64,000 nt of DNA from Helicostylum pulchrum (lineage: Eukaryota; Mucoromycota; Mucoromycetes; Mucorales; Mucoraceae): the NCBI GenBank assembly GCA_025677825.1, contig JAIXMO010000031.1, positions 248,001 through 312,000 on the forward strand, given 5' to 3'. Of the stretch, positions 11,203 through 23,306 are shown piece after piece (position 1 is the first letter of the stretch; each line of letters begins with the position of its first letter). Under the pieces are notes generated by a model. That model made no database searches. It saw only the letters and a list, made by a program, of their open reading frames with translations, and was not told the origin of the DNA. A program made the translations under genes and the position numbers.

Positions 11203-12685
11203 TTAAATCAATACTTCGCGCTGATCTCTTCTTCTTTGCTCGCGGATTCTTTCAATTTCGATCGATCTAGGATCTAATACTCCAGTTGCTAAAGTGCGAG
11301 TTGGTATAGTGATGAATTTGGGCATTGGGCGAAGCTCCAAGTCAAGTGATATATTGATAGCTTTTTGTTTTAAAAATAATAATAATTAGAACATGATGCA
11401 ATGTGAGATTTAATATTTAGACGTTACCAGCTTGAAGATGTTCCACCCATGATATCATTTCTACATTGGAAGATAGTCTTAATAATAGTTGTGGACCTTG
11501 TTGTGTAGTTAATCGGAGTGCGTTGGGACGCCTAAAGTAGTCTAGTGCTCGGGATGCTTCAGCTCCTGCTAACGAAATAGTGAACATCGGAGTATAGTAG
11601 TACTTGTGGTAGTAGCTGTAAGGTGTACGAAGTGGCCATCTATAATAATTACGGTAATCAATAATAGAAGAAGTTTTTGTAGGTGCTGTACGATACACCC
11701 GAAGCATTGTACCCCAAAGTTCTATATAAAGTTTTCTAAAAAAAAAAGTACATGTGAGTTTATAAGTAGTAATAGTAGTAGTAACTATAAACATTACCTC
11801 CATCCTCTGTATCTACTTTTGATATCAGGAGAATCCAGTTCTTTTTTAACATTGACATAGCCCATTTTATATACAGTACAAGAATACCCAGGCAATTCTT
11901 CTTTTCCCTCTTCTTCGCGAGGAAATATCATAGATCGACATTTATCCAACCTTCTTCCGTAAATGGAGGAGAGGGAAGAAGTAGAATAATCCGGCGGAGG
12001 AGTTGAAAATGATGGTAACTGAATTGGCATCGAAACAGGTCTGCTGCCACCTATACTTTGTTTATTATTGTTATTATTCCTCGGTCGAGATGTTACAGTA
12101 CCGGGTACTTTAAAGGAGTGCTGAAATTCCTGAGCGGATGATGTATTTGTTTGTACAGAAGGTATGACAACAATAGAAGGTGATGGTACTCTTTTGGTAT
12201 AATATGAATCGAATGCATTAATTGCATTGATTATGGAAGATGGTGTCATTAGAGGACTATCATCATCATCATCATCTTCACTACTGAATACACTTTTAAC
12301 ACTAAAGAAATCTACTTGTTCATTTTCTTCATCTTCTTCATTGTGTGTGTATAAAGGGTGTTGTTGAATATGACTTTTAAGGGCTCTAGAACAATTGCAT
12401 AATAAACCAAGGTCTCCAGGATCTTTAAGGCCTATTTTAACGAAATCCGTTTCTGACATGAATAAAAACCGGTTCAAGTCAATTCCTTCATTTTCAAATA
12501 ATGATATATGATGTTGAAGAGATAAATTTGTCAACACAACAGAAAATAAGCTACTTTTGTTGTCATTGAAGGCTAAAACGATACAATGATGAATACACAA
12601 AAAAAAAAAAAAAAATTATTCTATTGTTACCTAAAAAAGAATCTTGTTCCTTATTATCAAAGCCAGTGATTGTATTTTGTTCCAT
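11203..12685 (-). CDS. SAM- and PH-domain protein, Boi/Pob1-like without a visible SH3
   Basis: Four exons (12685-12631, 12572-11798, 11735-11428, 11360-11203) join to 431 residues. A SAM domain occupies about residues 25-85 (LTNLSLQHHISLFENEGID, FVKIGLKDPGDLGLL). A low-complexity acidic/Asn/Ser linker follows. The PH domain lies at about residues 260-385: GYVNVKKELD, RGWRKLYIELWGTMLRVYR, then LLLRLSSNVEMISWVEHLQAA as the C-terminal helix. SAM plus PH is found in fungal Boi1/2 and Pob1 scaffolds that act in exocytosis and polarised growth, but those normally begin with SH3, which is absent here. Function is therefore inferred at the level of a membrane-binding adaptor only. Confidence 0.8.
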
Positions 12686-12989
12686 TTTCTACTGTATCAA
12701 TAGCATAAATTAAAGAGAAAGAGATTAAAAAAAAAGGGCGCTTTTTTTATAAAAAAAACGGAAGGAGAGAGAAAAAGGTATTTTTCAAACTTCTTTTCCT
12801 TATTTTACCCTAATATGGCTGATGATGTTATCTAAAAACGACGTCAATTATCATATTTGACTCGTGACAATAGGGGGGAAAAGTCTCTGCCTAAATTTTT
12901 TCACACATCGAAGATCCCACATCTTTTTTTTAAAAAAAAGGCCAAGTTTGGTTAAAGTCGAAAAAAATCGCCTCTTAAAAATATTTATT
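12686..12989. other. Intergenic spacer
   Basis: About 300 bp between the SAM-PH start codon and the CDF 3' end. It contains T/A palindromes, including T8A8 near 12925, and presumably the SAM-PH promoter. Nothing else was seen. Confidence 0.4.
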
Positions 12990-14595
12990 TTACTTTGATT
13001 TTTGATGCTGGGTAAACGTTAATTTTTTTAGTGTGATTTATACATGTAAATGTATATTAGTATATATTTACCTCTGGTTTATGCAATGTTTCGTAGTCAA
13101 CATGAACGAAAGCGCGTTCGACGTCAGGCAAGGACTCCAACTTTTGCTGAAGTGCTTCTCCAATATCATGTGAAGTTCGTAGTTCCATATTAGGAGGTAA
13201 AACAATGTCTACCTCAACAAATAAACTATTGCCTGCATGGTAAGCTTTACATGTATCCACTTGAACAACACCAGGATGCGTAAGCGCTTAAAATAAAAAA
13301 ATGAATACCTTGATTTTGTAATGTTTATACGAAAAAACTAACCGATATAAGTAATCAAGTTTAAAAAGCTTGGATCTGCACTTCTTCCGACAACCAATGG
13401 GATGTGTTCTAAATAAAAAAAGACTAAGTATTTTTTACGGGCAAATCTCTATCTTTTTTGTACCAAATAAAGTGGATGTCCAACTCTGTAATATAATTAA
13501 TGCAATAACAATGGAACCAACAGGATCTACCCAACCCGCAATCTTACTACCTACAATACCAGTAGTTAAACCTAAAGCATTGACGAATAAATCATTACGA
13601 TGGTCCTGTGCTAAAACTCGTGCTGAGCTAAATTGTGATAATGTTTTACAATAGATATACAATACCAACTTGACAGCTTTATACAGTGATGATTAATAAT
13701 AATAATAATAATAATAGGGACATCACGAGCCCCTCCCCCCCCCCCCCCCTTTTTTTTTGTTTTACCCAAAGCAGCTGATACAAAGCCGATAGCCAAAGGT
13801 GTTAAATCAGGTGAATGTTGATTAGATTCACCTAGTTTCTGAGAGGCTTCGACCTAGACCAAATACTGTATTGTTATTATTTATATATACACGTATATAA
13901 AAACAAACAAAGCTATTTACAATTAAAAAGAGAGCTACACAGGACATCAAACATGAAAATACGATGATTCCAACTGTTTCCATTCGAGATTTACCCTGAA
14001 TTGTTTGAACGATAATAGGGATGGTTTAATTCAATCCAAACAGTAAATAAATAGTATGTATACATGTATGTATGTTACTTACGGCAGGGTACTTTGTTAC
14101 GTTCGATTTCGATGCTTGTCTGGAAGCCCATAACAATACAACAGAACTTAACAAGTCCATAAAAGCATCTATCATGGTAGAAAAAATAGATAGTGACCCA
14201 GAGGTCACGGCAGCTACTAACTGTAAAATAAACAATAAAATATTCGCAGCGACCGATCCATAAATGGCTATTTTCAACTAAAATGGATAATTAAATAAAT
14301 AAAACAACGGTTTAACTATACATACTTTTAGTAACTGATTTTGTTCTTCGTCATCATCTCCTTCGTCTAATGCAGTCAACATATTATCAATCATATCATT
14401 TTGATTTTGATAAAAGTTTTGAAGTTTCTTTTTCCCCTTCAATTGAACCCGAATATAATCATCTGCTGTCTTTTGATCTTTCAAAGATAAGGGATCGTTC
14501 AGCGTTAATTCGTGTTCTTCGGCTTGCAAGCTACAGTTAGTCACATTTCTGTGCTTTAATTGAATAGATTCAATCGTTTGCGTCGTAGTTGACAT
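12990..14595 (-). CDS. Cation diffusion facilitator, Mn/Fe-type
   Basis: Eight exons (14595-14326, 14277-14083, 13995-13921, 13853-13766, 13676-13464, 13408-13343, 13286-13072, 13007-12990) keep frame to 379 residues. An acidic cytosolic N-terminus precedes six predicted membrane helices: KIAIYGSVAANILLFILQLV, FSTMIDAFMDLLSSVVLLW, GIIVFSCLMSCVALFLI, LTPLAIGFVSAAL, then VNALGLTTGIVGSKI and VGSIVIALIILQSW. The C-terminal CDF domain (HPGVVQVDTCKAY ... SLPDVERAFVHVDYE) is present. The metal sites read DAFMD in helix 2 and DHRND before helix 5, the DxxxD pair associated with manganese CDFs rather than the HxxxD of zinc CDFs. The last coding exon has six codons (HQKSK stop). A long C tract lies within intron 4. 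Confidence 0.88.
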
Positions 14596-15364
14596 AACAC
14601 AAGCAAAAAAAAAAAAAAAAAAAATAGAGTAAAGAAGAGAGAAAAAAGGCCTGAAAAGAAAAAGTAAAACCAAATAAATATGTGCGGCTGCAAATCAATT
14701 ACATATAAAGGGACATAACATGACTAAGTAGACGCATACTGGTTTGCTATATATAATAGTATTGTAGATCAAATTAGCCATGCAGCTCATATTTGGTTAA
14801 TAAGTAGCACCTCAAATCAAAGATTGAACGATCTACTATTTATATATCTTTTTCTTTCTTTTTTCTTTTTTTTATCAAAAAGAGACGCTGCTATACCATG
14901 TAGAAGGGAATGGGAAATTAGCTTGTATATATATAATAGAACTTCTTTACGTCAAAGCTAAAAATACTTATTTATACTTTTAATTATAACCTATTTTTCT
15001 ATCTAGTAGTGTCTTGTCTCGAGCCATTTTTTAACAAAACACATTTTATTTCTTTAAAGAGTGTACCTCGAGTTACACTTCTTCGAATCAACTGAATCTG
15101 ATTGCACTACGAGACAGAAGGAAGAAATAAAAAAAAGAGGTAATAATTGGAGGAACAAGAGTCCGTTTACTTTCCATGACAATAACATGACTGTTACTAT
15201 ACTATGAGGGGTGAAGACAATGTAGATCAAACAGGCAAACACACCAAAACAGAAAAAGTGTGACGTTTATGCAGTCTTTTTTTTGCCTGACTTATAATTT
15301 CCCTCCAAAAACATAAAATAAGCACCTTTTTTACTCTTTTTTTTTTCTTTTCTTTACTTGATAT
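14596..15364. other. Divergent intergenic region
   Basis: About 770 bp between the CDF gene (-) and the F-box-like gene (+), expected to hold both promoters. A minus-strand open frame at 15054-15242 has no supporting features. No RNA gene was recognised. Confidence 0.4.
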
Positions 15365-16472
15365 ATGATACACGTATTACCAACTGAACTGCTTTGGACT
15401 GTTCTAAATAATTTAGAGTACCAAGACTTGGATACTTTATTAAAAGTTAAAAGACTAGAGTCTACTATACTTTACTATATTCAAACTCATTACAAGTTTC
15501 ATTACAAGATAGCTTCACTGCTACGGCTCTATGAAGCCATTACACCAACCGAAAGACAACAATCGGAAACAAAAACACAAGTAGCAAATAAGATATTACA
15601 GTTTATATGTGACCTAGTGGAATCGCTACCAAAGTTTGAACATCGAGCTAAATTTTCGGAACTGTTAGAGATTGTTCAACAATTGACACTGCAACGCATC
15701 TTGGCAAGTGATTTCAAGTCTAATGGGCTTGAACATGATTATGCATTTTTGTGCCTAGAGATTCGAAATTTATATTTACATACACCTTCTATTCGAGTTT
15801 TACATGATCCAGTAAAGTTATATATATAAAGTTGCTTATTTTTAGAAAACTAACTAAATTATATTTATAGAAATACCGCAGAAGAAGTACAAAGCATCCA
15901 TTGGCACCATTTTTGCCAAGAGACTACACGTATGTTTGGAGACTTCATTGTGCTCAGCAAGATAAAATTGATCGAGAAATAAGGACCCGATTTTCCAACT
16001 TTTTTGGCGGATTATTTGATGTAACTAGTTTATATTTAGAATCTAATTTAGACGGTACATTCGAAGAATGTATTAGAGAAGCACTTGTTACTGGTAATGT
16101 GCAGGATTTATTAATAATGTGTGTTGCAGCAGATAGACAAGTAGATGTAGAAGGGATGTGTATGATGGTAACCCATGCAGGAGAACAATTAAGGCATTAC
16201 CTGGATACTATGGATAATTGGATGGCAACAGATCCTACCCCACAACAAGAATTAAGAATGAGAAGTGCAAACCACGATGATTCAAATCAAAATCCGCCAC
16301 CTGAATGGCTGATACCAGATAGATATAAAGTAGATAAAGATACCATTTTAAGATTACAGGTGAATTTTATTTATTTTACTTACTCCCTCATTATTAGCAG
16401 AAAATTGACAACTTTAATTATCATTAGCTTATGGACAATTTATACAAGAAAGGTTGGAGGTGGTTTCAATAA
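15365..16472 (+). CDS. F-box-like protein of unknown target
   Basis: Three exons (15365-15811, 15871-16359, 16428-16472), all in phase 0, give 326 residues. The N-terminus LPTELLWTVLNNLEYQDLDTLLKV matches the F-box pattern, suggesting a substrate receptor of an SCF ubiquitin ligase. The rest is helical with no LRR or WD pattern that I can see. A region with WLIPDRYKVDKDTILRLQ leads into a short last exon ending GWRWFQ. The substrate is unknown and the F-box match is by eye. Confidence 0.7.
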
Positions 16473-16780
16473 CCGAAATTTAACCCGAGGTCAATAAAAT
16501 TAATACATCATCATTATACTGTAACCTTTTCGGCATTAAAAAAAAAAAAATACCTAAAAAAAAAGAATCGACTTTTTTTTTTTTTCTTTCGCACTGTACA
16601 TATACTTGCAATAATAAAAATATATACATATACACATTTATATCATTATTATATAGTATATATATAAATTCAAAAATTATTCGAAACTATTCTACTTCAA
16701 ATAACGGATTGCTGGCAGATTCATTTGTTTCTAGTAAACAAACTGAAGTATTTCCAGTTAATTTCAACCCATTACATTAC

Positions 16781-19084
16781 ATGAAAGCTAATTCCCAATT
16801 CAGACTTTATCTCATTTGTTGGTAAATGTTACCTTTTTTTTTTCTTCTTCTTTTTCTTTTATTAAACTCTTGTTGTTGTTAGTTTTGTCTCACTCGGTGG
16901 ATTTATGGTACAGTAATAAACACTAATACAATATATCAACTTGTTTTACTTATTCTCGAATTGATGACGTTGATTCCTTTAGTACGGGTAAAAATCCAAA
17001 ATAAAAATGTGTGTATATTAAAATGACAGAATTTATAATTATATTCCCAAATATAGATATGATAGTGGTGTAATTGCTACTGTCATGGTTATGCCGTCAT
17101 TTAAAGCAAAATACAATTTAGTAGTGGATACACCTGCCAATGATGCTGTTCTTCCAGTTTCTTTAGCTGCTTCATTTATTGCTTCTTTTGTTAGTATCAC
17201 ACTTGAAAAAATAAAATGAGTCACTTACATTCCCTCTCGTAGGCTTCTGGATTTGTAGCTGATGCATTAGGTAGAAAGAAATTCTTTTTTGTTGCGTCTG
17301 TTTTTCATGGAATAGGATGTATTGTTGAAATTGCTGGTCAATCACAAGCTTCTTTTTTCTCTGGGCGTGTACTTACTGGATTTGCAGTTGGTATTTACAG
17401 TATGCTTGTGCCACTATGTAAGTCATTTTTTTTTTAAAAAAATTGTATCACCAACAAATATATATTTTTTTTTGCTTAGATCAAAGTGAAATCGCCAAAC
17501 CACAAAATAGAGGACGTTTAATTACGCTTTATCAAATATTCGTCACACTTGGATTTTGTGTAGCATTTTGGTTAGGATTCGGTACTTATCGATTAGATGG
17601 TGAAAGATCTTGGAAAATACCTTTGGGGATTCAAATTATCCCCAGCGGATGTATGTTAGTTGGTATCTATTTCATTCCGGAGAGTCCCCGATGGTTGATC
17701 TATAAAGATCGTAACACAGAAGCTTTGATGATTTTATCGCAATTACGTAGTAAGGGTAACGAGCACGATGTCGATGTACAAATGGAGTTCACTGGTATTG
17801 TACAAGATGTTTCATTTGATAAAATGGTATACAAGCAAAAGTTTTGGAGTTTACTGAGAAAAGGAAATGATAATAACCGGAAACGAACTTTATTGGGTAT
17901 GGGAATACATATATTCACTCAGCTATCTGGTATCAATGCATTACTGTACGTTTTTCTTCTTTTTTTTTATTTATTTCCATTGTATTCTTCTTGTAACTTA
18001 TTTTGTACACTAGATTTTATTTGCCTCATATTTTGGAGTCTGCTGGTATAGTTGAGATCTATTCAGCCTTATTAGGAAATGGTGTAGGTGGCGCTGTAAA
18101 TTTTGTAGCAACCTTGTTTGTATTATCCTATGTAGGTTCGTGTAAAGAGATCAAGTTTAAACTTACAACTAAACAGTATAATATAGATTGATAGATGGAA
18201 TCGTAGAACCATTTTAATTTCTGGTGCAGTTGCAATGTCTGTATGTATGATTGCCATTGCTATTGTATCTGCTGTTTTTAATCAACAATTAATCAATGGC
18301 GTAGCAATATATGGATCTGAAGAAAAAATGACAAATACTGTATACACACCAGTTGTAAGTTATGTTATTCTCGTGTTACTTTGCATATTTATTGCATTTT
18401 TTGCATTAAGTTGGTATGTATATAAATACACATGTATATATTGGCATATACTTAATTATTTTATCCAGGGGACCTATTGGTTGGATTTACCCTGCTGAAA
18501 TTTACCCTCAAATGATTCGTGCCAATGCAATGGGAGTTACTACATCGTGTAGCTACCTTTTCAGTTTACTGATTTCTCTCATATCACCCATTATGTTTCG
18601 CGATATATTGTGGGGCAGTTATATATTTTTTGCAGCCATGTGTTTAATGATGGCATTTGTTGTACAGCGATATTATCCAGAAACGCGAGGGCGATCACTA
18701 GAAGAAATACAATTGATTTTTAGCGGAGCTTTAATTGATCAAAGACCAGATGCACATCACCCAGCAACTGCAGCAGAAGCATTATTACATTTAGAACAGA
18801 TTCAACATCGAGATAAACGTGATCGTATGGCCAATAATACAGAATACCCATTTAATTTACCAATGGAATGGTCTGAAGGGATGGAGGTATCGAGTCCACA
18901 TAACGTAACTAGAGTATTAAATAATCGTACTAGTCATGATACTATGGGTTCTGATATTAGATCAGTACAACCTTGCAGACCTTCCATGACAAGTTGGATA
19001 CGACCGCATCATTCGTCATCTTCTATTGAATTATCTGTGAAATCTTTTTCAGTCAAACGAGATAGTGATGCATCACAAGTATAA
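16781..19084 (+). CDS. Sugar transporter, MFS sugar porter family
   Basis: Nine exons (16781-16821, 16883-16907, 16983-16987, 17057-17189, 17243-17417, 17480-17945, 18014-18131, 18187-18413, 18469-19084) join to 601 residues. Sugar-porter signatures are clear: GYDSGVI in helix 1, GRKKFF after helix 2, PESPRWL at the end of helix 6, QLSGINALLFY in helix 7, DRWNRRT, and PETRGRSLEE after helix 12. Twelve membrane segments can be traced, with a long hydrophilic C-terminal tail of about 130 residues. Exon 3 has only five bases (TACGG) and supplies the YG of the conserved FGYD-type motif. Substrate could be a hexose or other polyol/sugar. Confidence 0.88.
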
Positions 19085-19722
19085 CAAAAAAAAAAGCTTA
19101 ACCATTTGTATATTAGTAAATAAAATAAAATAAAAATAATGTATCCAAATAGAGTCAACCGTAATATTATATGCCAAATTTAGCGTTTCCGAGGAGTCCC
19201 AGAAGTTTCAATACCGTGAGGAATGATTTAATGACAGTGAATAAATGCAATGCAGCACTCACAACAATTCATTTGATTGGTGTCACTTATTATTAAGGAA
19301 CAATGAGAGAGAGGCTGAGTGAGAGCTTTTTTTTTCCTTGTTATCTACATGTGAACAAAACACACGCTCAAAAGAAACAATATATAGAAGAAAAAAAGAA
19401 AAAAAGAGGGAGGTACAGCACTGTCATGCCGACGATCAAAAATTACAATTGTCATTAAAAAGGAGAAACCAAAAGACACAAGCGGAATGTATTATTATAT
19501 TAGGAGAAATACACAAAAAATATACAAAAGGGAGATAAAATGTTTCTTTTGATGGGGGCGGACGATAGTTGATAAGGAGTAAACAATGACATGAGACTTA
19601 TTGTGTATGTATATATAAATATATTCGTATATATATAAACACGCATACACACATAAACACATACAGATCACTTTTTTTTTCCCTCTTCTTTTCTTTTCCT
19701 TTATTACTTTACATGCTACATT
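19085..19722. other. Intergenic, cyclin promoter side
   Basis: About 640 bp between the transporter and the cyclin. It ends with a CT-rich leader before the cyclin ATG. An alternating AT/CA stretch (about 19605-19660) precedes it. The open frame at 19338-19538 is unconvincing. Confidence 0.4.
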
Positions 19723-20523
19723 ATGTTACTTAATAATAATAATAATACCAATATTACTAATTTAATGATCCATAACAATATTTCCGATTCTACGCAACCA
19801 TCACAAACACCACCACCACCACCACCACCACCACAACAACAACAACAACAGCAACCACAACCACAACCACCCATAGAAAGAATTATACCACTTCCTTCTG
19901 TAATCATTGGTAATGCACATACAATTTATATTTATATAAAAAACCTAAATTTTAACATTATTTTCTTTCAAGATTTTATGGCAATGACTTTATGTGATTT
20001 AATTCCTCCACGTAAAGTATCAGCTCGTCGTCGCCAATTTTTACCTAACCTTAGTTCAATTACAATGCCAGAACTAGTTTACTTTATTCAAAAGATTACA
20101 TTTCAAGCAGGTATTAATTGTCGTACAGCACTGGTGGGACTGATCTATTTAAATCGTGCCAAACAATTACTTCCAAAGGGAGCGGTGGGAGGTCATGATA
20201 CATGTCATCGCATGTTTTTAGCGTCCATTTTATTAGCATCTAAATTTTTATGTACTGACTCCATCACAATCAAAGTTCTATCAAACATCCCTTCAACTTG
20301 GTCACATTATTACTCTTTTCATCACTATCAGTTCCTGAATTTCAGTAGTGGTCCTTTAACAAATCGAAAGCTATCCGGTATCTGTGGCGAAGGGTTGTTT
20401 CCTTTAGATGAAATCAATCAACTAGAACGAGCCTTTTTGAAATTAATTCAGTATCAGTGTTGGGTAGATGATAAAGAGATTCATAATTTTGTGTTGAAGC
20501 ATAGAGTCGATTTTTCTCTCTAA
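19723..20523 (+). CDS. Pcl-type cyclin (Pho85 cyclin-like)
   Basis: Two exons (19723-19909, 19973-20523) give 245 residues. The N-terminus is low complexity: Asn-rich, then a Pro run and a Gln/Pro run. The cyclin box begins near residue 85 with ITMPELVYFIQKITFQAG, followed by LVGLIYLNRAKQLLPKGAVGG and HRMFLASILLASKF, and closes with LDEINQLERAFLKLIQYQCWV. This arrangement matches Pcl1/Pcl2/Clg1 cyclins, which partner the CDK Pho85 in cell-cycle, morphogenesis or nutrient responses. A stretch of ~25 residues between KFLCTDS and NRKLSGICGEG looks like an unusual insertion that stays open in frame. The partner kinase is inferred only. Confidence 0.8.
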   Translation: MLLNNNNNTNITNLMIHNNISDSTQPSQTPPPPPPPPQQQQQQQPQPQPPIERIIPLPSVIIGNAHTIYIYIKNLNFNIIFFQDFMAMTLCDLIPPRKVSARRRQFLPNLSSITMPELVYFIQKITFQAGINCRTALVGLIYLNRAKQLLPKGAVGGHDTCHRMFLASILLASKFLCTDSITIKVLSNIPSTWSHYYSFHHYQFLNFSSGPLTNRKLSGICGEGLFPLDEINQLERAFLKLIQYQCWVDDKEIHNFVLKHRVDFSL

Positions 20524-21209
20524 AATAATTTCTCTTTTTCTCTTTTTTTTTTTATATAATATACCCAATCTTGTTTTGTACATACTATAAAGTAACAGAT
20601 TTTATTTTATCCCTCCCGATTACTCTTATCATCATCCGTTTCTTTATCTCTTTTTACGTATTATGCTGGTTTTATTAAAACTGAATAATACTTGGTAAAC
20701 AAATAGAATCACTAACAAGTAGTAGTACCTAATTTACAAATAATCTAAATTAAGGTAAACCTTAATGTTTTCTTTGACAGTTACTGTTAAAACAGGTATT
20801 GTTAAAGGGAAAAAAAAGACCCTTTTTATATTACTTTTTTCATGTCACACGTAGCAAGCCATTTGAGGGGGAAAAAATAGCTTTATCTTTCAGACCACGG
20901 GTGTATACATGGATTCTTTTTTTTTTTGTTAGATGGCATAATGCCGATCAAGCACACAAACATAACTACAAAATTTTATAATGGTAGTTAACAGCGAGGA
21001 ATCAAATTCTTGATTCCTCAAAGCATCAGGCATTATCGCGGTACAGTAGCGGGCGGCGAAAAAGCCGACCCTTATATCGAACAGTGAACGCGGTGATTAT
21101 ACATCTAGTTGGACTCAAATATCGAAGAGTACATATAGAAAGAGCCATTAATGACCGCATTTAATTACAGAATAATACACACTATTATCACACATCTTTA
21201 TTTTATTTA
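20524..21209. other. Intergenic between convergent genes, with two hairpins
   Basis: The 3' ends of the cyclin (+) and carboxylase (-) face each other across about 690 bp. It includes a perfect 10-bp inverted repeat with a 4-nt loop at 20996-21019 (GAGGAATCAA / TTGATTCCTC). A second GC-rich inverted repeat lies at 21051-21071 (GGGCGGC / GCCGACC). No gene is supported. Confidence 0.5.
20996..21019. repeat. Perfect inverted repeat, 10-bp stem and 4-nt loop
   Basis: GAGGAATCAA, spacer attc, TTGATTCCTC. It could be an RNA hairpin or a protein-binding palindrome. No T run follows directly, so it is not a classic terminator shape. Confidence 0.6.
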
Positions 21210-23306
21210 TTACAGTTTGCTATCATTACGTGATAACTCAACAACTATATCACCACTCTCAATTAAATCATTGGCAGTGGCGTAAATAAGCCGAACTACT
21301 CCATCAGTAGATGACTGAACAACAGTTTCCATTTTCATAGCACTTATAACAAATAATTGTTGACCTGGCTCAACACGATCACCCTCTTTAACATTTATTT
21401 CTACAACCATTCCTGTTACTGGCGAACCAATCTCGGTAGCAGCGGCTCGAGGATTAGCCTTTCTACGCAATTTTGAAGAAGATCCAATGACAGACTTGCG
21501 CGTAATAGCAATAGCTAGTGGATTTTTGATAGTAGGAATGGATGTTTGAATATGAGCAACGAATTGATCGGGAAAGTTGTTCGTAGAAATATAATCTAAT
21601 TGAAACGAATGTACTGCATCAACACCAGTAGAGGAAGGGTCACTTAATTCTACGTTGAAAGCATCCCCAGGTTTAAACTGTATAGCTGTAGTCGCCGCTG
21701 GAGCTGATATTTGTTTATTAACATCCGTTTCTTTTAATTTTTCCGGTGTATTTCTGAGTGCGGCTGCCACTTCAATAAAAGCGTTCATGTTTTCCTCGAT
21801 GGAATTAATTCGAACATGAGAAAGTTGATCACCCATAAATGATCGATCATATAATACAGCAAGAAGTAAAATAATGTTTGTCTCTATTCCTCGAATGACA
21901 ATACTTTCCAAGGCCCGCTTTAATTTAGACAAGGCATCATCATACGATTGTCCAGTAACGATAATTTTAGCTACCAATGAATCAAATGTCTTTAGTGATG
22001 TAAGTGTTAGAATACATTGTATTAAATATCATATGTGTAACTTACAGGAAGAACTACACATCCAGGCTGGATCCAAGTATCTACGCGAATACCATGCCCT
22101 TGAGGAAACTTTACTTCATTAATTCTACCAACAGACAACATATTATTGTTTAATGGATTTTCAGCAACAATACGAGCTTGTATAGAAACTAATCTATTGC
22201 TGATAATATTTTCCTGAGTCAATCCCAAATCATTCAAATTCTCGCCATAAGCTACTCTAATTTGTGTTTGAACAATATCGACATGAGTGATTTGCTCCGA
22301 AATCGTATGTTCAACTTGAATACGAGGATTGACTTCAAGAAAATAGAATTCGTTCGATTCAGGGATTACTAGAAATTCAACTGTGCCTGCTGAATTATAC
22401 TGAATATGACGAGCTAGATTAACAGCTGCTTGGTGGATGGATGCACGAAAATGAACAGACAAACTAGGGCAAGGTGCAACCTATCATCATTATTAGGATA
22501 ACTGAAACCATTATATATATAAACCGAAAAAAAATACCTCTAAAATTTTCTGATATCTTCTTTGAGCTGAGCAATCTCTCTCAAACAGATGAATGATATT
22601 ACCGTATGAATCACCCAAAATTTGAACCTCAATATGCTTCGCGTTGGTAATTGCTTTTTCAATAAATACCTGATTTGAAGGAGATTCGTTGAGACAACGG
22701 GTAAGAGAATCTGGTACTTCGGTAGCTTCATGAACCATACGAATTCCTCTTCCACCACCTCCATCACGTGCTTTCAACATAATTGGATACCCAAACTTGT
22801 TTGCAAACGCATATACTTGATCGGGAGTAAAAACAGAGTCTTCTGTACCTGGTATTACAGGTACACCAGCTTCCTTTGCCACTTGACGAGCAGAAACTTT
22901 GTCACCTACGGCAGAGATACAAGATGCAGAGGGACCAATAAATAAAATGTTCTCTAGTTTACATTTTTCTGCCAACTCTGTTGATTCTGATAAAAATCCA
23001 TAGCCTGGATGAATAGCTGTAGCGTTAACACTATGAAAACATAACTCAAATGAATATACTAGCTGGATCGTTTTTTTTTTATTAATTGCCCATATATTAT
23101 TCTTACCTTTGTGCCGCATAAATTATATTCTGAGGACTTAGAAAATCCGAAGCGTTTTTTAACTTGATTGTTTCGCTGGCACCAATACAGTGACTCTTAT
23201 CTTGTTCGTCCGAGTACACAGCTACTGTTTGAATACCAAGTTCACTGGCAGCCGTAATAATTCGAATTGCAATTTCTCCTCGATTTGCAACCAGTATCTT
23301 GTTCAT
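21210..23306 (-). CDS. Biotin carboxylase plus biotin-carrier protein, no carboxyltransferase domain
   Basis: Four exons (23306-23107, 23030-22538, 22480-22046, 21989-21210) give 635 residues. The N-terminal biotin carboxylase (about 1-450) has [23 protein letters not shown], the ATP loop [28 protein letters not shown] and the catalytic [14 protein letters not shown] linker of ~130 residues without a recognised domain follows. The C-terminal biotinyl domain carries the biotin acceptor lysine in SAMKMET. The enzyme would carboxylate its own biotin with ATP and bicarbonate; the acceptor carboxyltransferase must be a separate subunit, as in propionyl- or methylcrotonyl-CoA carboxylase alpha chains. 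The biotinyl domain also resembles pyruvate carboxylase, so substrate is undecided. No mitochondrial presequence is obvious. Confidence 0.88.

Noticed and set aside
19338..19538. 66-codon plus-strand frame before the cyclin
   Set aside because: Basic, low-complexity composition with no motif; lies in the probable promoter region.
19716..19907. Minus-strand frame with long Gly and Cys runs
   Set aside because: Shadow of the CCA/CAA repeats that encode the Pro/Gln stretch of the cyclin.
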